Origin: Heterohyrax brucei
Lineage: Eukaryota > Chordata > Mammalia > Hyracoidea > Procaviidae
Assembly: GCA_028571685.1 (NCBI GenBank)
Contig: CM053140.1
Location: 55,744,201-55,808,200, forward strand
DNA length: 64,000 bases
Reading direction: 5' to 3'
Part shown: one piece after another, positions 1 through 10,439 of the stretch
Position numbering within the stretch: the stretch's first letter is position 1
How the letters are laid out: every line of letters begins with the position of its first letter
Translations under genes and position numbers: made by a program
Notes under the pieces: model-generated
Database searches by the model: none
What the model was told of the DNA's origin: nothing
Seen by the model: only the letters and a program-made list of their open reading frames with translations

Positions 1-933
1 TCTCCAGGCCTGTTTCCTCATCTTCCAGGTGACAGTGTTTTTTGGTCATTAATTTTGTCAAATTTTCTGGTGTTTTAGCTGTAATATTGTGGTAGTTAGC
101 ATACAGGGAAAGCAGAGTGTGGAGGGGGAGCAGTGATACCAACTCCAGTCATGCCACTGTCCCCAGGGAGCAGGTGTGGCCTCCTCTCCCTCCCTGAGAG
201 GGCAAGGCAGGGGCATCCTGGGTCAAGGGGGAAGTCCAGGTTTCACTGCCCCTCCCTTCCTTGTGCTCCTTGGGGCCCAGCTCAGGGCTGGAGAGGAGGC
301 TGGCCACCAGGCATGTCTGCCTCCTACTCAACATTGTTGAGATCGGCCAGAGGGGAGGATGTCCTGAACTGAAGGAGATGGGAGGAGAGAGGGGCAAAGG
401 AGCAGCCCCAAGACGCCCGCACTGAGCCAGTGTCTCAGGACTAGGCAGCGGAAGCTCCCAGCTCACCCCTCCCGGGGTGGAGTTGATCAGTTGTCAGTCT
501 TAGGGCTCCCCCGTGTGGCAGATACTCAGACTGCAAGTGATGAGAACAGATCTCTTGCCGTCTGGACGCACAAGCAGGACAAAACCCCGGTTTTCACTGT
601 GTCTTTCAACAAGGGGTTTGCAGTCTTTGTGCATCTAAGTGTCATGGGTGACACATGAGATGTGATGTGAAAGTCCTCTGAGCTGTGAAAATGAAGGGTT
701 ATGTTGAGGCTCCTTTGGAAAGAGGCAACCTGGGGAGAAGGGGAAGGGGTTGGCTCTGTAGCCAGAATCCCCCACCTTGCTGAACCTCAGTGTCCTTATC
801 TGTAACGCAAAGGCAGAAGCTGTATCAAGATTTCAGACTGTTTTCACACTCAGTGAGATGAAGCCTGGCATGTGGTTCTTGGGCTTTGATCATGTTCTGC
901 TCCTGCTGCCCACCTCACCCATCTGTGTCCCAG

Positions 934-1015
934 GTCTCTGAATGTGGACATGGAGTGGCTCTATGGGGCCAGTGAGAACAGTGATATGGAAGTGGACATC
1001 GGCTACATACCCCAG
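934..1015 (+). CDS. SELENON: SELENON coding exon (first in window)
   Basis: Acceptor CAG ends at 933 and donor GTGAGC begins at 1016. The first base completes a codon from the upstream exon, then 27 codons read [27 protein letters not shown]. This is the first exon visible; bases 1-933 are intron. Confidence 0.94.
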
Positions 1016-4000
1016 GTGAGCACTCAGGTGTTCTGTCCCTGCCCAGGCTAGAAGGCGGGGCTCAACTTTAGGGCCTTGCCATGGGGCCACTCAGTTTTGT
1101 GCATGGGTCCTGCTGGCTAAAAGCTCAGGACAGACTAGGATCTGGCTGGGGCCTTGGGAAGCAACAGGCAGTAGAAGGAGTGCTGGCCAGGCTCACTGGC
1201 TGTGTCTCCAATTTGCTGCATAATGCTGACAAAGCCCTGCCCTGCCCTGGGCCTCAGTCTTCCCCTCTTTACTATGGGTTAGAGTCTCTCAGCATCCCCT
1301 TGAGTATTCCCACCCAGCTCAGACACATCCCTCACCCACTGACTTCTGGCTCAGATGGAGCTGGAGGCCACGGGCCCCTCAGTACCCTCTGTGATCCTGG
1401 ACGAGGATGGTAATGTGATCGACAGCCGCCTGCCCTCGGGGGAGCCCCTCCAGTTTGTGTTTGAGGAGATCAAATGGCAGCAGGAGCTAAGCTGGGAGGA
1501 GGCGGCCCAGCGCCTGGAGGTGGCCATGTACCCCTTCAAGAAGGTGAGGCTGGGTGGGCCAGTGGGCAGTGGTGATGACAGCCACTGGTAGGGGCCCTGA
1601 GCTCAGGCTCCATGGTGCTGAGGCTGGGATCTTGGGGGGCATCAGGTGGACACAGGGATTCTGGAATATATGAGCAGCTTGCAGTGGGGGTATCTCCCTA
1701 CAGGGCCCAACCTGGCCACCAAGGGAGCCCTCAGCCACCCTCTGTCCCTACCCCTGCCACATACACACACAGTACACATTCAGAACCCCTGAATGGTACC
1801 TGGACTCAGACAACAGCTTCTCTCTGTCTCTGCCTGGCCCCAGGTCCGCTACCTGCCGTTCACTGAGGCCTTTGACCGAGCCAAGGCTGAGAACAAGCTG
1901 GTGCACTCGATCCTGCTGTGGGGGGCCCTGGATGACCAGTCCTGCTGAGGTGAGGGTGGAGACTTCACGTTTTAGGGGCTTACAAGGCACTAAGCCATGA
2001 GGGACTCACAACTACATACAGAGGGCAGCACAAGGATTGGAGGGTTTCTTTGCTGAGCCCAAAAGAAATTGCTAAATGCAGTAGAAAGATCCCTGAAAGA
2101 GTGGGTTCAAGTCCCAACTCGGCCATTTTCACTTTCTCCCCAAGCATCGGTTTCCTCAGCAATACAAAGCAAAAAGCCTACCTACCTCATTGTGAGAACA
2201 GGCGTGCAGTGCCCTGTCCTCTGTAAAGTGGTGTCCATGTATAAGAGAAGAAATAACCCCCGGGGCTGAGTTTGCATTCACTTATTCAGAAAATTCACCC
2301 AAGCTCTGCTAGGTGCAAAGTTCTCTAGGCATCTAACAGTGGGTACAGGGCGGCCTCACTCAGTCACTTAGCAAACACATTCTGGGCATCTGTGGTGCCC
2401 AGCCCTAAGCCAGGTGCTAGAGGGTTGCAGCCAGGAAGTCAGAAGCAACCCCTGCCCTCAGGAGCATACTGGGTAGTGCAGAAGTCAGACACTGAGTGAG
2501 TAATCATAAGTGTGGTGAGTGTAACACCAGGTGAGGTCCAGGTAGGCACAAGAGTGTGTAACTCCGGGGGTGGGTCAGGGAAGACATTTAAGTTGAGACT
2601 TTGAAAGATGAGTAGGAGTTTATCAAGGGGCAGGAGGAAGAGTATTTCAGATACAGTAAACAGTCTGTGCTAAGGCAGGACTCCCTGGATTGAAATAGCT
2701 GTCACTGCCTACAATTCCCTGGTCTCAACCTAGGACATCCATACGTGTTCATCACAGCTACTATTTATTTAACCCTTCCTACGTGGCAGGCTGCAGAGAC
2801 CAATCTACAGCCCCTGAGTTTTATCCAAAGCAAGATTGTTACTAACTGAAAACCCTAGTAAGACTCGTGGAGGGCCTCACCTTTCTGTCCTTGGCCTCTC
2901 CCTGAACAGGTTCAGGGCGGACTCTCCGGGAGACTGTCCTGGAGAGTTCGCCCATCCTCACCCTCCTCAATGAGAGCTTTATCAGTACCTGGTCCCTGGT
3001 GAAGGAGCTGGAGGAGCTGCAGGTGAGTGAGTGCAGAGGTGGGCGTGGTCCCCATGAGGGCCCACCAGGCAGTGATGGGGGCTCAGGTGTCAGGACTGTT
3101 CTCAACTGTCCCCACAGAAGAGCCAGGAGAACCCGTCCCACAAGAAGCTAGCTAGCCTGCATCTGGAGAAGTACAGCTTCCCTGTGGAGATGATGATCTG
3201 CCTGCCCAATGGCACTGTGGTAGGTAACCTCAGCACCCAAGCCCGGCCTGGGCCAGGTGCTATGGGACAGAGGGAGCAGCAAGGGGCTTAGTTTATTGAA
3301 ATTAGGCTTTGGCCTGGCTCTACCACTTCCTGGCTACAAAACCTTGAGTATCTCCCAACCCAGCTGAGCCCCAGGATCCTTATCTATAAAATAGGAAGTG
3401 TAATGCTCACTCTCGCTGCGTCATGCAGATGTTTGGAAGTTCCCACTACGTGGGGCTACAGCAGCACTTAGGAGACCACGTAATAAAGGGAACAGTCAGC
3501 ACGTTCCCATGTGGGCCAAACAGGTTCAGCACATAGAACGTGGACTGGGTGAAAAGGCTAGCCTCAGACCACTGCAGTCAGCAACTGGGATGAGAGGAGC
3601 AGGGAGGACCTAGCCGGGACCCAGGCAGGGAGTTCTAGGGGTTGAAGGCCGTAGCCCAAGGCGAGTTCGAGACTCTGTATCTCCTCCAGGTCCCTTACTC
3701 AGCACTCTCCAGGTGCTCCCATTGACTTCCTCACAGCACTGGGAGGGAGATGACCATGAATATACATTTTAAACACAAGGAGACTGAGGCTCAGAAAGTA
3801 CAGAGACTTGGCTAAAGTAGGACCACAATCAAAATGGGCAGCAGCCCTGTGAGGCTCACGGTCTCCTGCTCTTCTGGTTGAAGCTGCCCCATATTCCTTT
3901 AAGCCCCAATCCAATAGTGGGTTGGTTGGTGTGGGACTGTCAGCTGCAGGGGTGGTGACCAGTTTCCCCAGGATCTCAGAGCAGGGAGTGGTAGAAGTGC

Positions 4001-5134
4001 AAGGGCTGAGGCAGGCCTGGGAGAGATACTCGGGGAAGGCTTGTTGGAGAGGAGGAGGCACCAGCCAGGAGGCTTCTGCTGTCTCAGACTCGGTGAGGAG
4101 CGTAGCCCAGGGCGAGGGCCTGAGAGAGAGGCAGCCAGCTTCACACTCTCGCTGACACCGTGGGGCCAGGCCAGGTGAGCAGAGCTGGGCCCGGAGAACC
4201 CCATCTTTCATGCTTTCTTTCAGTCATTGGTTGGAATTCTTGCTTGCTTGCTTCTTCGCTCAGGTGTCCAATTCCTGGGCACCTGCTGTGTGCCAGGCCC
4301 TGTGCACAAAGATAGAGACATGGGCCTTACTCCTCAGGAGGTATGAGCAGGCTAGAGCAGGAAGCGGATGGGGAAGCAGGCCCTTCAGGTGTCGTGGGCA
4401 CCTTGATGGAAGCGAGTACGGAGGTCAGGCAATTGGAAGAGCAGAGGAAAGAGAGCAGGCTTCTTTCTAGGGCGGGGAGGAGAGTAGCAAGGAGTAAGAA
4501 GACTTGTGGCACTTAGCGCTTAGCTGCTAACTGAAAGGTTGTTCGTTTGGACTCACCTGTGGCTCTGTGGGAGAAAGATCTGGTGATCTGCTTCTGTAAA
4601 GACTACAGCCTATGGGACAGTTGTACTCTGTCACATGGGGTCACTGTGGGTTGGAACCAACTCAACAGCACCTACCAACATAACAAGGAGTAGCAGAGAT
4701 GCCATTACAAGGTGGCAGGTTTCCACCTGGTGCGCAAGTGCAAAATAGCTGTGGTCCTGCAGCTGAAAGCCGACAACAGCCTGCTCTTAGGTGGGATTCG
4801 GGAAGGGCTTGTGGCTGCAGCTACCTGTCTGCTATCTGCTCAGCGCAAGGACGGTTGAGGCCTGAGAGGGGCCACTTCTCCCACGACAGCACCAGTGGGC
4901 AGGCAAAGGAGGGGCCCGGTGAACTAGGGCAGCCTCTCCTCTGCTCTCCTCACCCCCTCCTCCCAGGTTCACCACATCAACGCCAACTATTTCCTGGACA
5001 TCACCTCCATGAAGCCCGAGGATATTGAGAACGTCTTCAGCTTCTCCTCCACTTTTGAAGACCCGTCCACGGCCACCTACCTGCAGTTCCTGAAGGAGGG
5101 GCTCCAGCGAGGTCTGCCCCTCCTCCAGCCGTAG
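934..5134 (+). CDS. SELENON: Selenoprotein N, C-terminal 252 residues (six coding exons)
   Basis: Splicing 934-1015, 1355-1543, 1844-1949, 2910-3022, 3118-3219 and 4967-5134 gives one open frame of 252 residues if the UGA at 1946-1948 is read as selenocysteine. The product matches my memory of the human SELENON C-terminus almost residue for residue, including the redox motif Ser-Cys-Sec-Gly and the ending GLPLLQP. SELENON is a glycoprotein of the endoplasmic reticulum membrane that supports SERCA and calcium handling; loss causes SEPN1-related myopathy. Two Asn-X-Ser/Thr sites are visible (NES after the Sec, NGT before the last exon). The N-terminal signal, EF-hand and membrane segment lie upstream of the window. 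After the Sec there are 127 residues; human has 128 by my count, so one residue seems missing near ENVFSF. All junctions are GT-AG and keep frame. Identity is near certain. Confidence 0.97.
1355..1543 (+). CDS. SELENON: SELENON coding exon
   Basis: 63 whole codons from [10 protein letters not shown] to MYPFKK. Acceptor TCAG ends at 1354 and donor GTGAGG begins at 1544. Phase 0 at both ends. Confidence 0.95.
1844..1949 (+). CDS. SELENON: SELENON exon carrying the selenocysteine codon
   Basis: Reads [19 protein letters not shown] and ends with Asp-Gln-Ser-Cys-Sec plus one base. The UGA sits one nucleotide before the donor (GTGAGG from 1950). A gene finder unaware of selenocysteine would stop here and lose the last three exons. 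Confidence 0.96.
1946..1948 (+). other. SELENON: UGA selenocysteine codon
   Basis: TGC TGA G, followed after splicing by GT TCA GGG, gives Cys-Sec-Gly-Ser-Gly. Frame stays open for 127 more codons across three further exons, and the SRE stem-loop and a SECIS element are both present downstream. This marks true recoding, not a nonsense mutation. Confidence 0.95.
1950..2909 (+). other. SELENON: Intron between the Sec codon and its SRE
   Basis: Canonical GTGAGG...AACAG intron of 960 bp. It physically separates the UGA from the stem-loop that stimulates its readthrough, so the recoding signal exists only in spliced mRNA. It holds a fragment resembling L2 (about 2275-2690). Confidence 0.9.
2275..2690 (+). 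repeat. L2-like LINE fragment
   Basis: Order of phrases resembles L2: a 'cattca cttattca' start, 'aggtgctagagg', 'agtgagtaatcataagtg', 'agggaagaca', 'gcagacag/gtgctaaggcagga'. Old and diverged, in a SELENON intron. Family by eye only. Confidence 0.55.
2910..3022 (+). CDS. SELENON: SELENON coding exon with the SRE
   Basis: Starts with the last two bases of the Gly codon split across the intron, then [37 protein letters not shown]. Donor GTGAGT begins at 3023. Confidence 0.95.
2915..2953 (+). promoter_or_regulatory. SELENON: Selenocysteine redefinition element (SRE) stem-loop
   Basis: Bases 2915-2927 pair with 2941-2953: 13 consecutive pairs, twelve Watson-Crick and one G-U, around a 13-base loop. 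In spliced mRNA the stem begins six bases after the UGA. An SRE at this place in SEPN1/SELENON is established: it raises UGA readthrough, and patient mutations in it reduce selenoprotein N. The pairing is seen directly; the function is known from the human gene. Confidence 0.9.
3118..3219 (+). CDS. SELENON: SELENON coding exon
   Basis: 34 codons, [20 protein letters not shown] to LPNGTV. Acceptor CCCACAG ends at 3117, donor GTAGGT begins at 3220. Phase 0. Confidence 0.95.
3280..3440 (+). repeat. MIR-like SINE fragment
   Basis: Contains the MIR core pattern 'ggctctaccacttcctggcta...accttgag...ccttatctataaaatagga'. Old, in the last SELENON intron. Confidence 0.6.
4507..4685 (+). repeat. AfroSINE, long type
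   Basis: Reads 'gctgctaactgaaagg' ... 'gtctgcttctgtaaagactacagcc' ... 'ggacagttgtactctgt' ... 'ggttggaaccaactcaacag'. The 'gagaaagatctggtgatct' block marks the long subtype. Confidence 0.85.
4967..5134 (+). CDS. SELENON: SELENON last coding exon and stop
   Basis: [26 protein letters not shown] to GLPLLQP, then TAG at 5132-5134. Acceptor TCCCAG ends at 4966. Confidence 0.96.
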   Translation, partial: VHHINANYFLDITSMKPEDIENVFSFSSTFEDPSTATYLQFLKEGLQRGLPLLQP

Positions 5135-6254
5135 GGTGTCATCAGGCTAATGGGAGCCAGGCTGCTTCGGGGATCTGGAGATCCGCCTCTAGCCCCAACA
5201 GACAGGCCTGCAGCACCTCATGTCCCAGAGCCAGAGTGGTCCTTGGCACATTTCAGAGTTCATACACTCCTCCCCCCACCTCTTGGGCAGCTTTGTGGCA
5301 TCTGAGGTCAACTAAGGGTGGCCATCCCAGCTTTGCCCAGTGACAGCAGACAGACAAGGGGTGCCTGGGCTGGCCAGTGGGGTGAACCTTTAGCTTGGGC
5401 TGCCCCACTCTCTCCCCTTCTCTACCCACCTGGCCCCCAACGTTACCACTCAGTCATACAGTCTAGGCCCTTGCAGGGTTAAGAATAAGGACGAGTGGAT
5501 CCTAGGCAGACTGCACAACCCTTCTGTCCCTGCTTTCACCCCTGGCCCAAAAGAAGCACCCAAAAATCCTGGCCCAGGGGAGCCAGGCTAGCAAGGAACC
5601 ACACCAGTTTGTCTAGATTCTTCGTTTCTGGCCACACCCTGGTTCTCCTTCTGTGTCCAACGTCCCCAGCCTTCTGGAGCCTGTCGGCAAAACTATAGGG
5701 TTACTCCTACCCTTCAAAAGAGGAAGTTAAATGTGTTCCGCAATACTACTCCCCAAGCCTGGGCCTTGCCCCTCAATCTGACCTGATGATAAGACCCCAG
5801 AATCCCATCTGACAACCTCAGGGAGGCCAGCTATTTGGGAACATTTGTTGTAGATTTCTGTCCTTAGCAAGGGGGACTAGCAAAGGGTCCCTAAGACCCA
5901 GGGCCAAGACATCCCTGCCACCTACCCCAGCAGAGAGTCAGCAGGACTGCTGGAGCTAGTGTCCCTCAGTGTGCCTCCTGCCCCTCAGCCTAACTCCACA
6001 GAAGTACCATCCAGCCAAAGATCAGCCTCCCCGAGCCGTCACTGTCACAGCCATCCAGGGCAGCCCCTCAGCATGTCCACCTTCCTGTGGCCGATGACAG
6101 TCCTTTGGGGGGTCCACGCCCTAAGCCACTGACCACAACCAATCTCTTTTATACATGCCGAAAGTGTTTCTATATGAACTTTCTCACAGTTTCTATGTAT
6201 TTTTGATAACACCCAGTGCTGAGGAGAAAGAAAGGAGTGATGGTTTCCCCACGC

Positions 6255-6314
6255 AGCTGCCCCATGATGGCTGGATCTGAAATCTTAGATGGACCCAGCT
6301 TGATGTTTTTGCAG
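6255..6314 (+). promoter_or_regulatory. SELENON: SECIS element of SELENON
   Basis: Core quartet ATGA at 6264-6267 and TGAT at 6301-6304. Between them 5' GCTGG pairs with 3' CCAGC, and ATCT pairs with AGAT, capped by a loop starting GAAA. The unpaired adenines lie 12 bases after the ATGA, as expected for an AUGA...AA...UGA SECIS. Outside the core, CTGC (6257-6260) can pair with GCAG (6311-6314). The SECIS recruits SECISBP2 and the Sec-specific elongation factor. It lies 1.1 kb past the stop. Confidence 0.85.
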
Positions 6315-6604
6315 TCACACCTCTGGGAAGAAATCTCTCTTTTCTGTCTCATCCTCAGTTTTTTAGAAACATTTCTCAGAGGATTGGTGCACCCCTAGCC
6401 CTATCCTTGTCTTCCACTGAGACCCACGAGGGGTCTCTGGGCTTTCATGAGGACCTTGGTGCCCAGCTGCACCCCAAGCCCCCAGGCCAAAGGCTTACTC
6501 TTACACCTAGCAAAGGAGGGGCAGCAGGCATCTCATCTTCCATCTGCCAGGTTCCCGTTTGCCTCAGAGTATCCAAGTTTAGGCTTCTTTTCTACCAGTC
6601 TTGT

Positions 6605-7010
6605 TCTCAGTTTTGTTTTTTAATTTTTTATGTTTAAGTGAACGTACACAATCCAAGTCAGTTTTGCATACCCACCTCTCTACAACTATCTGCTCTCAGC
6701 ACCCTCTGACAGCATACTTCTCCTTTTCACTCTTCTAGTAACCTCTTAACGAACACCCGTCTCCTCCTTTCCACCCTCTCTCTCCCCTCTAGAAAGAAAT
6801 AAGTAGGACAGCCTCCTGTATATGTTTAAAGCCATAAAATACACACACCACATGGTCACACCAACCCCGAGTCCAGTCCATTCTTTGTCAGAAGTGTTGA
6901 CCTCAGTACTGGTTCTGGGACAGCAGCAAATCTAGGGGCTATGTTCCCAGGGGACCCTCCAGGCTGTTGGGCCATCAATTCTGGTCTTTTAGTAGAGTTC
7001 TTGATGGTCT
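6605..7010 (-). repeat. L1 3'UTR fragment, antisense
   Basis: Begins 'tttttatgtttaagtgaacg...caatccaagtcag', the reverse of the paenungulate L1 tail, and continues 'gtccagtccattctttgtc' and 'ccaggggaccctccaggctgt'. It matches the L1 3' ends at 21830, 33115 and 38640. It lies inside the SELENON 3'UTR, after the SECIS. Confidence 0.8.
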
Positions 7011-7059
7011 CAGTTTTGTATCAAATAATGTAGCCAGTCATCAGAAGCCTTCTCTATCT

Positions 7060-7230
7060 AAGGTGCTTCATTAGATTACATATATTTCCCATTTCATCCT
7101 CCCAGCAAAGCTATGAGGTAGATATGACTTGGCTGCATTTTGTAGATGAAGCAACTGAGACTCACAGAAGTGAAGTGATTTGCTCAAGACCACTTAAGAG
7201 TGTTAGATTCAAACCCTCAGGTGATTCCAA
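7060..7230 (-). repeat. MIR-like SINE fragment
   Basis: Antisense MIR pattern 'cattttgtagatgaagcaactgagactcacagaagtgaagtgatttgctcaagaccac'. In the SELENON 3'UTR. Confidence 0.65.
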
Positions 7231-7359
7231 AGCCCATGTCTTCTTGTGGAGGTATTTTGTATTGCATCCCCACCTGTCTCCCTTGCCTGTTTTCACTGAG
7301 GTAGGAAGGAAAGTCTTCCAAACCAGAATGTCTCAGTACTCTTTGATCACCTCAGATCA

Positions 7360-7365
7360 AATAAA
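7360..7365 (+). terminator. SELENON: Proximal poly(A) signal AATAAA, SELENON
   Basis: Exact AATAAA about 400 bp before the distal one. Use would give a 2.2 kb 3'UTR that still keeps the SECIS. Confidence 0.4.
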
Positions 7366-7761
7366 GGCACAAGCCAGCCAGCTGAGCCAGGTTTTGGGTC
7401 CTGGGAGACTGCTCACCAGGCCTCTCACTAGAAGGGAGGGCACTCAAGCCTATCTCAGTGCTTCCACCATCTCATTAGCGGTGGGTGAGCTGCCCAGTAC
7501 CATCAGAGGGACCACCCAACATCAGCAAAGACAGCCTCCCCACCCTAGCAAGTTGGCACTTTCCTGCTGCTCCAGGCGGGCTGACTCCACATGGAGCTAC
7601 TCTTGTCCTGTGGCCTCAGGCCTGCCTTGCTTTCCTATTAGGGTGCTGATTTCTTAGGCTTTCTGGATTCTCATCTGACATCTCTGTCCCCCATTGTGCC
7701 TTGAGGCATATGGTGGGTGAGGACCCTCAGCTGCCACTTTGCTGTCGCCAACATATTCTAT

Positions 7762-7767
7762 AATAAA
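7762..7767 (+). terminator. SELENON: Distal poly(A) signal AATAAA, SELENON
   Basis: Exact AATAAA followed within 30 bases by a GT-rich stretch ('gggtggttctgagtgcctttcc'). The implied mRNA length agrees with human SELENON. Confidence 0.65.
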
Positions 7768-7790
7768 ACTGGAAAGCCCAGGGTGGTTCT

Positions 7791-8397
7791 GAGTGCCTTT
7801 CCTTTGAGCCACATGTTGTTCACTCTGCCCTTCCATGGTCTGACTCCCTCTCCTGTTGGGAATGGCTTGGTAGATAGACAAGGGAGTGCAGATGTTAGCT
7901 GGAATGTCTTTAGGGACTATCTGTTATGAGAGGGCTGAAGTGACTTGTCTAAAATAAGTTCACGATAGGCCCAGTACATCTATTTTTGAGATGGTACAGA
8001 GATGGCATCTCATGGGCTAACTGCAGCCAGCAGGTAGTACCTGTCTGGTGCTCTGTGTCAGGAGATTCTGATGTCAAACCCAGTTGTCTTAGGCCAGGTT
8101 CCCTGGATGCAGAGCCTGAGACAGACATTAGGGCACATGCGATTCTTTGAGTTAGTACATTTCAGAAAAAAACCTACAAAGGGAGTGAAGCTGAGTAGAA
8201 AAGGAGAAAATGCTGGGGAGGTGTAGAATCTCATACCCAGTCCTGGCCTCATTTGCAGGGAAGGGCTCTGGAGCATACACCACGTGGCAGCTGAGACTTG
8301 GAGCCGGCCTTTTGTCCCCGTTATCAGTCTGTCATTGGCTTCAGAGTGGAATAACTTCCTGGGCTAGGGGGCGCTGTCCTCCCTCCACCAACTAGAC
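7791..8397. other. Intergenic, SELENON to MTFR1L
   Basis: No coding exon, RNA gene or clear repeat family was recognised here. Confidence 0.5.
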
Positions 8398-8554
8398 CAA
8401 ACCAAACACACTGCCTCTGTCTATTTTGACTCACAGCAAACCTACAGGACAGTAGAACTGCTCCATAGGGTTTCCAACGAGCGTCTGGTGGATTTGAACT
8501 GCTAACTTTTTGTTTACCAGACATAGCACTTAATAAGTACACCACCAGAATTTC
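8398..8554 (-). repeat. AfroSINE, short type
   Basis: Antisense: 'actgcctctgtctattttgactcacagc' ... 'gaactgctccatagggtttcc' ... 'ctggtggatttgaactgc' ... 'agcacttaataagtacaccacc'. Confidence 0.85.
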
Positions 8555-8935
8555 CATTCTCCCTCCAGCCAAGGGCAATTTTCTGGAGAAAAATTGGGTG
8601 GGTAAAGGTGTCTGGGTAGGGCACAATGACAGCGTGTGCCCCTGCACGATAGAATGCTAGGGTGGGTTTGCAGTATGTATGACCTAGAAGGGAAGAACAA
8701 CGTGTGTGTGCACGTGCGCACGTGTGCTCTTGGTGCAAGTTTACAGCTCAAAAGTAATTTCTCGTTCAAATTTATAAATTTTTGGTTGCAGTCGCCGCAA
8801 TGTGACAGCACATGCTGCTGTCCACCCCGTGTCCATTTGACCAGGAAGCTGCCTTCTCATCCTGCTTTTGGACAGGACCTGCCCATGTGGTCTCATGTAT
8901 CTGATTTAACTGAGAAGCACATTGCTCACATGTAT

Positions 8936-9290
8936 TGTTTTTTTGTTTGTTTGTTTTATAGTCCTGTCTAGTCTGTCTGAAGAGTGGGTTTGGGGAGTGG
9001 TTTCTGTTCTGGGTTAACAGGGTGCTCAGGGGCCACAGTTTCAGAGGTTCCTCCAGTCTCTGTCAGACCTTTACCTCTGGTCTTTTTACTCCCACTTGAG
9101 TTCTGGTCTACATTTTTCTCCTGCTCTGTGCAGGCCTCTCTGTTGTGTTCCCTGTCAGGGTGGTCATTCGTGGTAGCTGGGCACCATCTAGTTCTGGTCT
9201 CAGGCTGGTAGTGTCTCTAGTCCTTCGGGTGACTGTTTTCTCTGTGTCTTTTTTGTCTTCTTCATTGTCCTTTGGAGAGCAACAATTAAA
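8936..9290 (-). repeat. L1 3'UTR fragment, antisense
   Basis: Shares 'gtggtagctgggcaccatctagttctggtctcaggctgg' and the following text with the L1 3'UTRs at 22250, 33600 and 39120. Confidence 0.65.
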
Positions 9291-9461
9291 ACAACAAATC
9301 TGCCACTCTGGAAGTCTACATTTGTCCCTGGAAATACGGTAGGGATCAGGTGGGACAGTATCTGTGGTGTCTGGCCAGGACCAGCTACTTGAGCCTAGTG
9401 CAAAGCTTGGCTAGTGCAAAATAAGAGTCCAGTTAAAATGAAAGTGTGGGGCTCTTGTTAA

Positions 9462-9495
9462 AAAAAAAAAAAATATATATATATATATATATAGT
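9462..9495. repeat. A-run followed by (AT)n microsatellite
   Basis: About 13 A followed by about ten AT units. Intergenic. Confidence 0.95.
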
Positions 9496-9851
9496 AATTT
9501 CGAGGTGGTGACAACAGGACATTAAACCAACCACAAGGTCTTCCTGAGCATAGGGTGCTTTATGACTGCGTAGGTTGTTGGTCCAAAACGCTGACATTGT
9601 CCCCGCCAGATTGGGACTGCAGGCTTTTGGACTAAGGAGCCAGGTATGCTGAGGGTAGAAGGAGATGTGACTCAGGAACAAGATGTCATGGAGATGAGAC
9701 CAGGAGGGTGCAGGCACAAAGAGGGAGTGGGTTCCTGAGTGTGAGAGCCCTTCTGAACTGTTTCCCAATACCTACAGTGTCCTTCCCAACAATCTACCCA
9801 CACTATCAACAGATTCACACTGAGCCCTGCCCTGGCTTGATGGGATATACC

Positions 9852-10005
9852 CGGGCCTTGTAGGTATAATGGTAAACAGCTAAGGCTGCTAACCAAACAG
9901 GTCGGCAGTTCCATTCTACCAGCCGCTCACAGGAAACCCTGTGGGACAGCTTTCACCACTGTGTGGGGTCGCTATGAGTTGGAATCAACTCCAGGACAGC
10001 AGGTC
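9852..10005 (+). repeat. AfroSINE, short type
   Basis: 'aggctgctaaccaaacaggtcggcagttcc' ... 'tgtgggacagctttcac' ... 'ggtcgctatgagttggaatcaactcc'. Confidence 0.8.
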
Positions 10006-10439
10006 AACGTGAGAGACAAAGAGACACGTAAAGGCTAAGACAGCTACAAGCACCGGAGGGCACGAGTCAGAGGCTTATTTCACTTGGAGAGAAAGTCTTT
10101 GTGAAGGAGGCACTGACAGGGACCAGAATGGGGAACAGGAGATGTACAGCCGGCGACAGACGGGACAAGAAGGGAAAGCGGGAAGAACAGGACTTGAATG
10201 GGAAGCATGAACTGGGAAGTGGACCACGGGGAGATGCAACAAGCACCAGACGGAGAACGCTGGGAACACCTAGGTGAAACTTTAGTTTGGGGTGGGATGG
10301 GACACCAAACGTTTAGGGGTCCAAGTACAGAAACAGGTCTCCGCTTTCAAGCTTCACAACTCGTACCGACTAGAAGAGCAGATGCGCCGACCAGCGACAC
10401 GCACTCAATCAGATCTCTGGCTCTCCCATCGTAGTGAAT

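Larger units (their letters stand above)
3220..4966 (+). other. SELENON: Last SELENON intron
   Basis: Intron of 1747 bp. It contains MIR-like fragments near 3280-3440 (+) and 3740-3860 (-) and a long-type AfroSINE at 4507-4685. Nothing else supportable was seen. Confidence 0.85.
5135..7790 (+). other. SELENON: SELENON 3'UTR
   Basis: Runs from the stop to the AATAAA at 7762-7767 if the distal site is used, about 2.65 kb. This fits the long 3'UTR of the human mRNA. It contains the SECIS element, an antisense L1 3'-end fragment (6605-7010), a MIR (7060-7230) and an earlier AATAAA at 7360. The end point is inferred from the signal, not from transcripts. Confidence 0.7.

Noticed and set aside
3699..4211. 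170-residue minus-strand frame in the last SELENON intron
   Set aside because: No family signature; includes a MIR-like piece; the real gene runs on the other strand.
5782..5812. SECIS candidate ATGATAAG...TCTGAC
   Set aside because: The bases between the two quartets do not pair.
6092..6130. SECIS candidate ATGAC...CACTGACC with flanking GTGG/CCAC
   Set aside because: It has quartet-like bases and a flanking helix, but a bulged helix and no AA in the apical loop. The candidate at 6264-6304 fits every rule.
7124..7657. 177-residue frame in the SELENON 3'UTR
   Set aside because: It begins inside a MIR and has no recognisable protein pattern.
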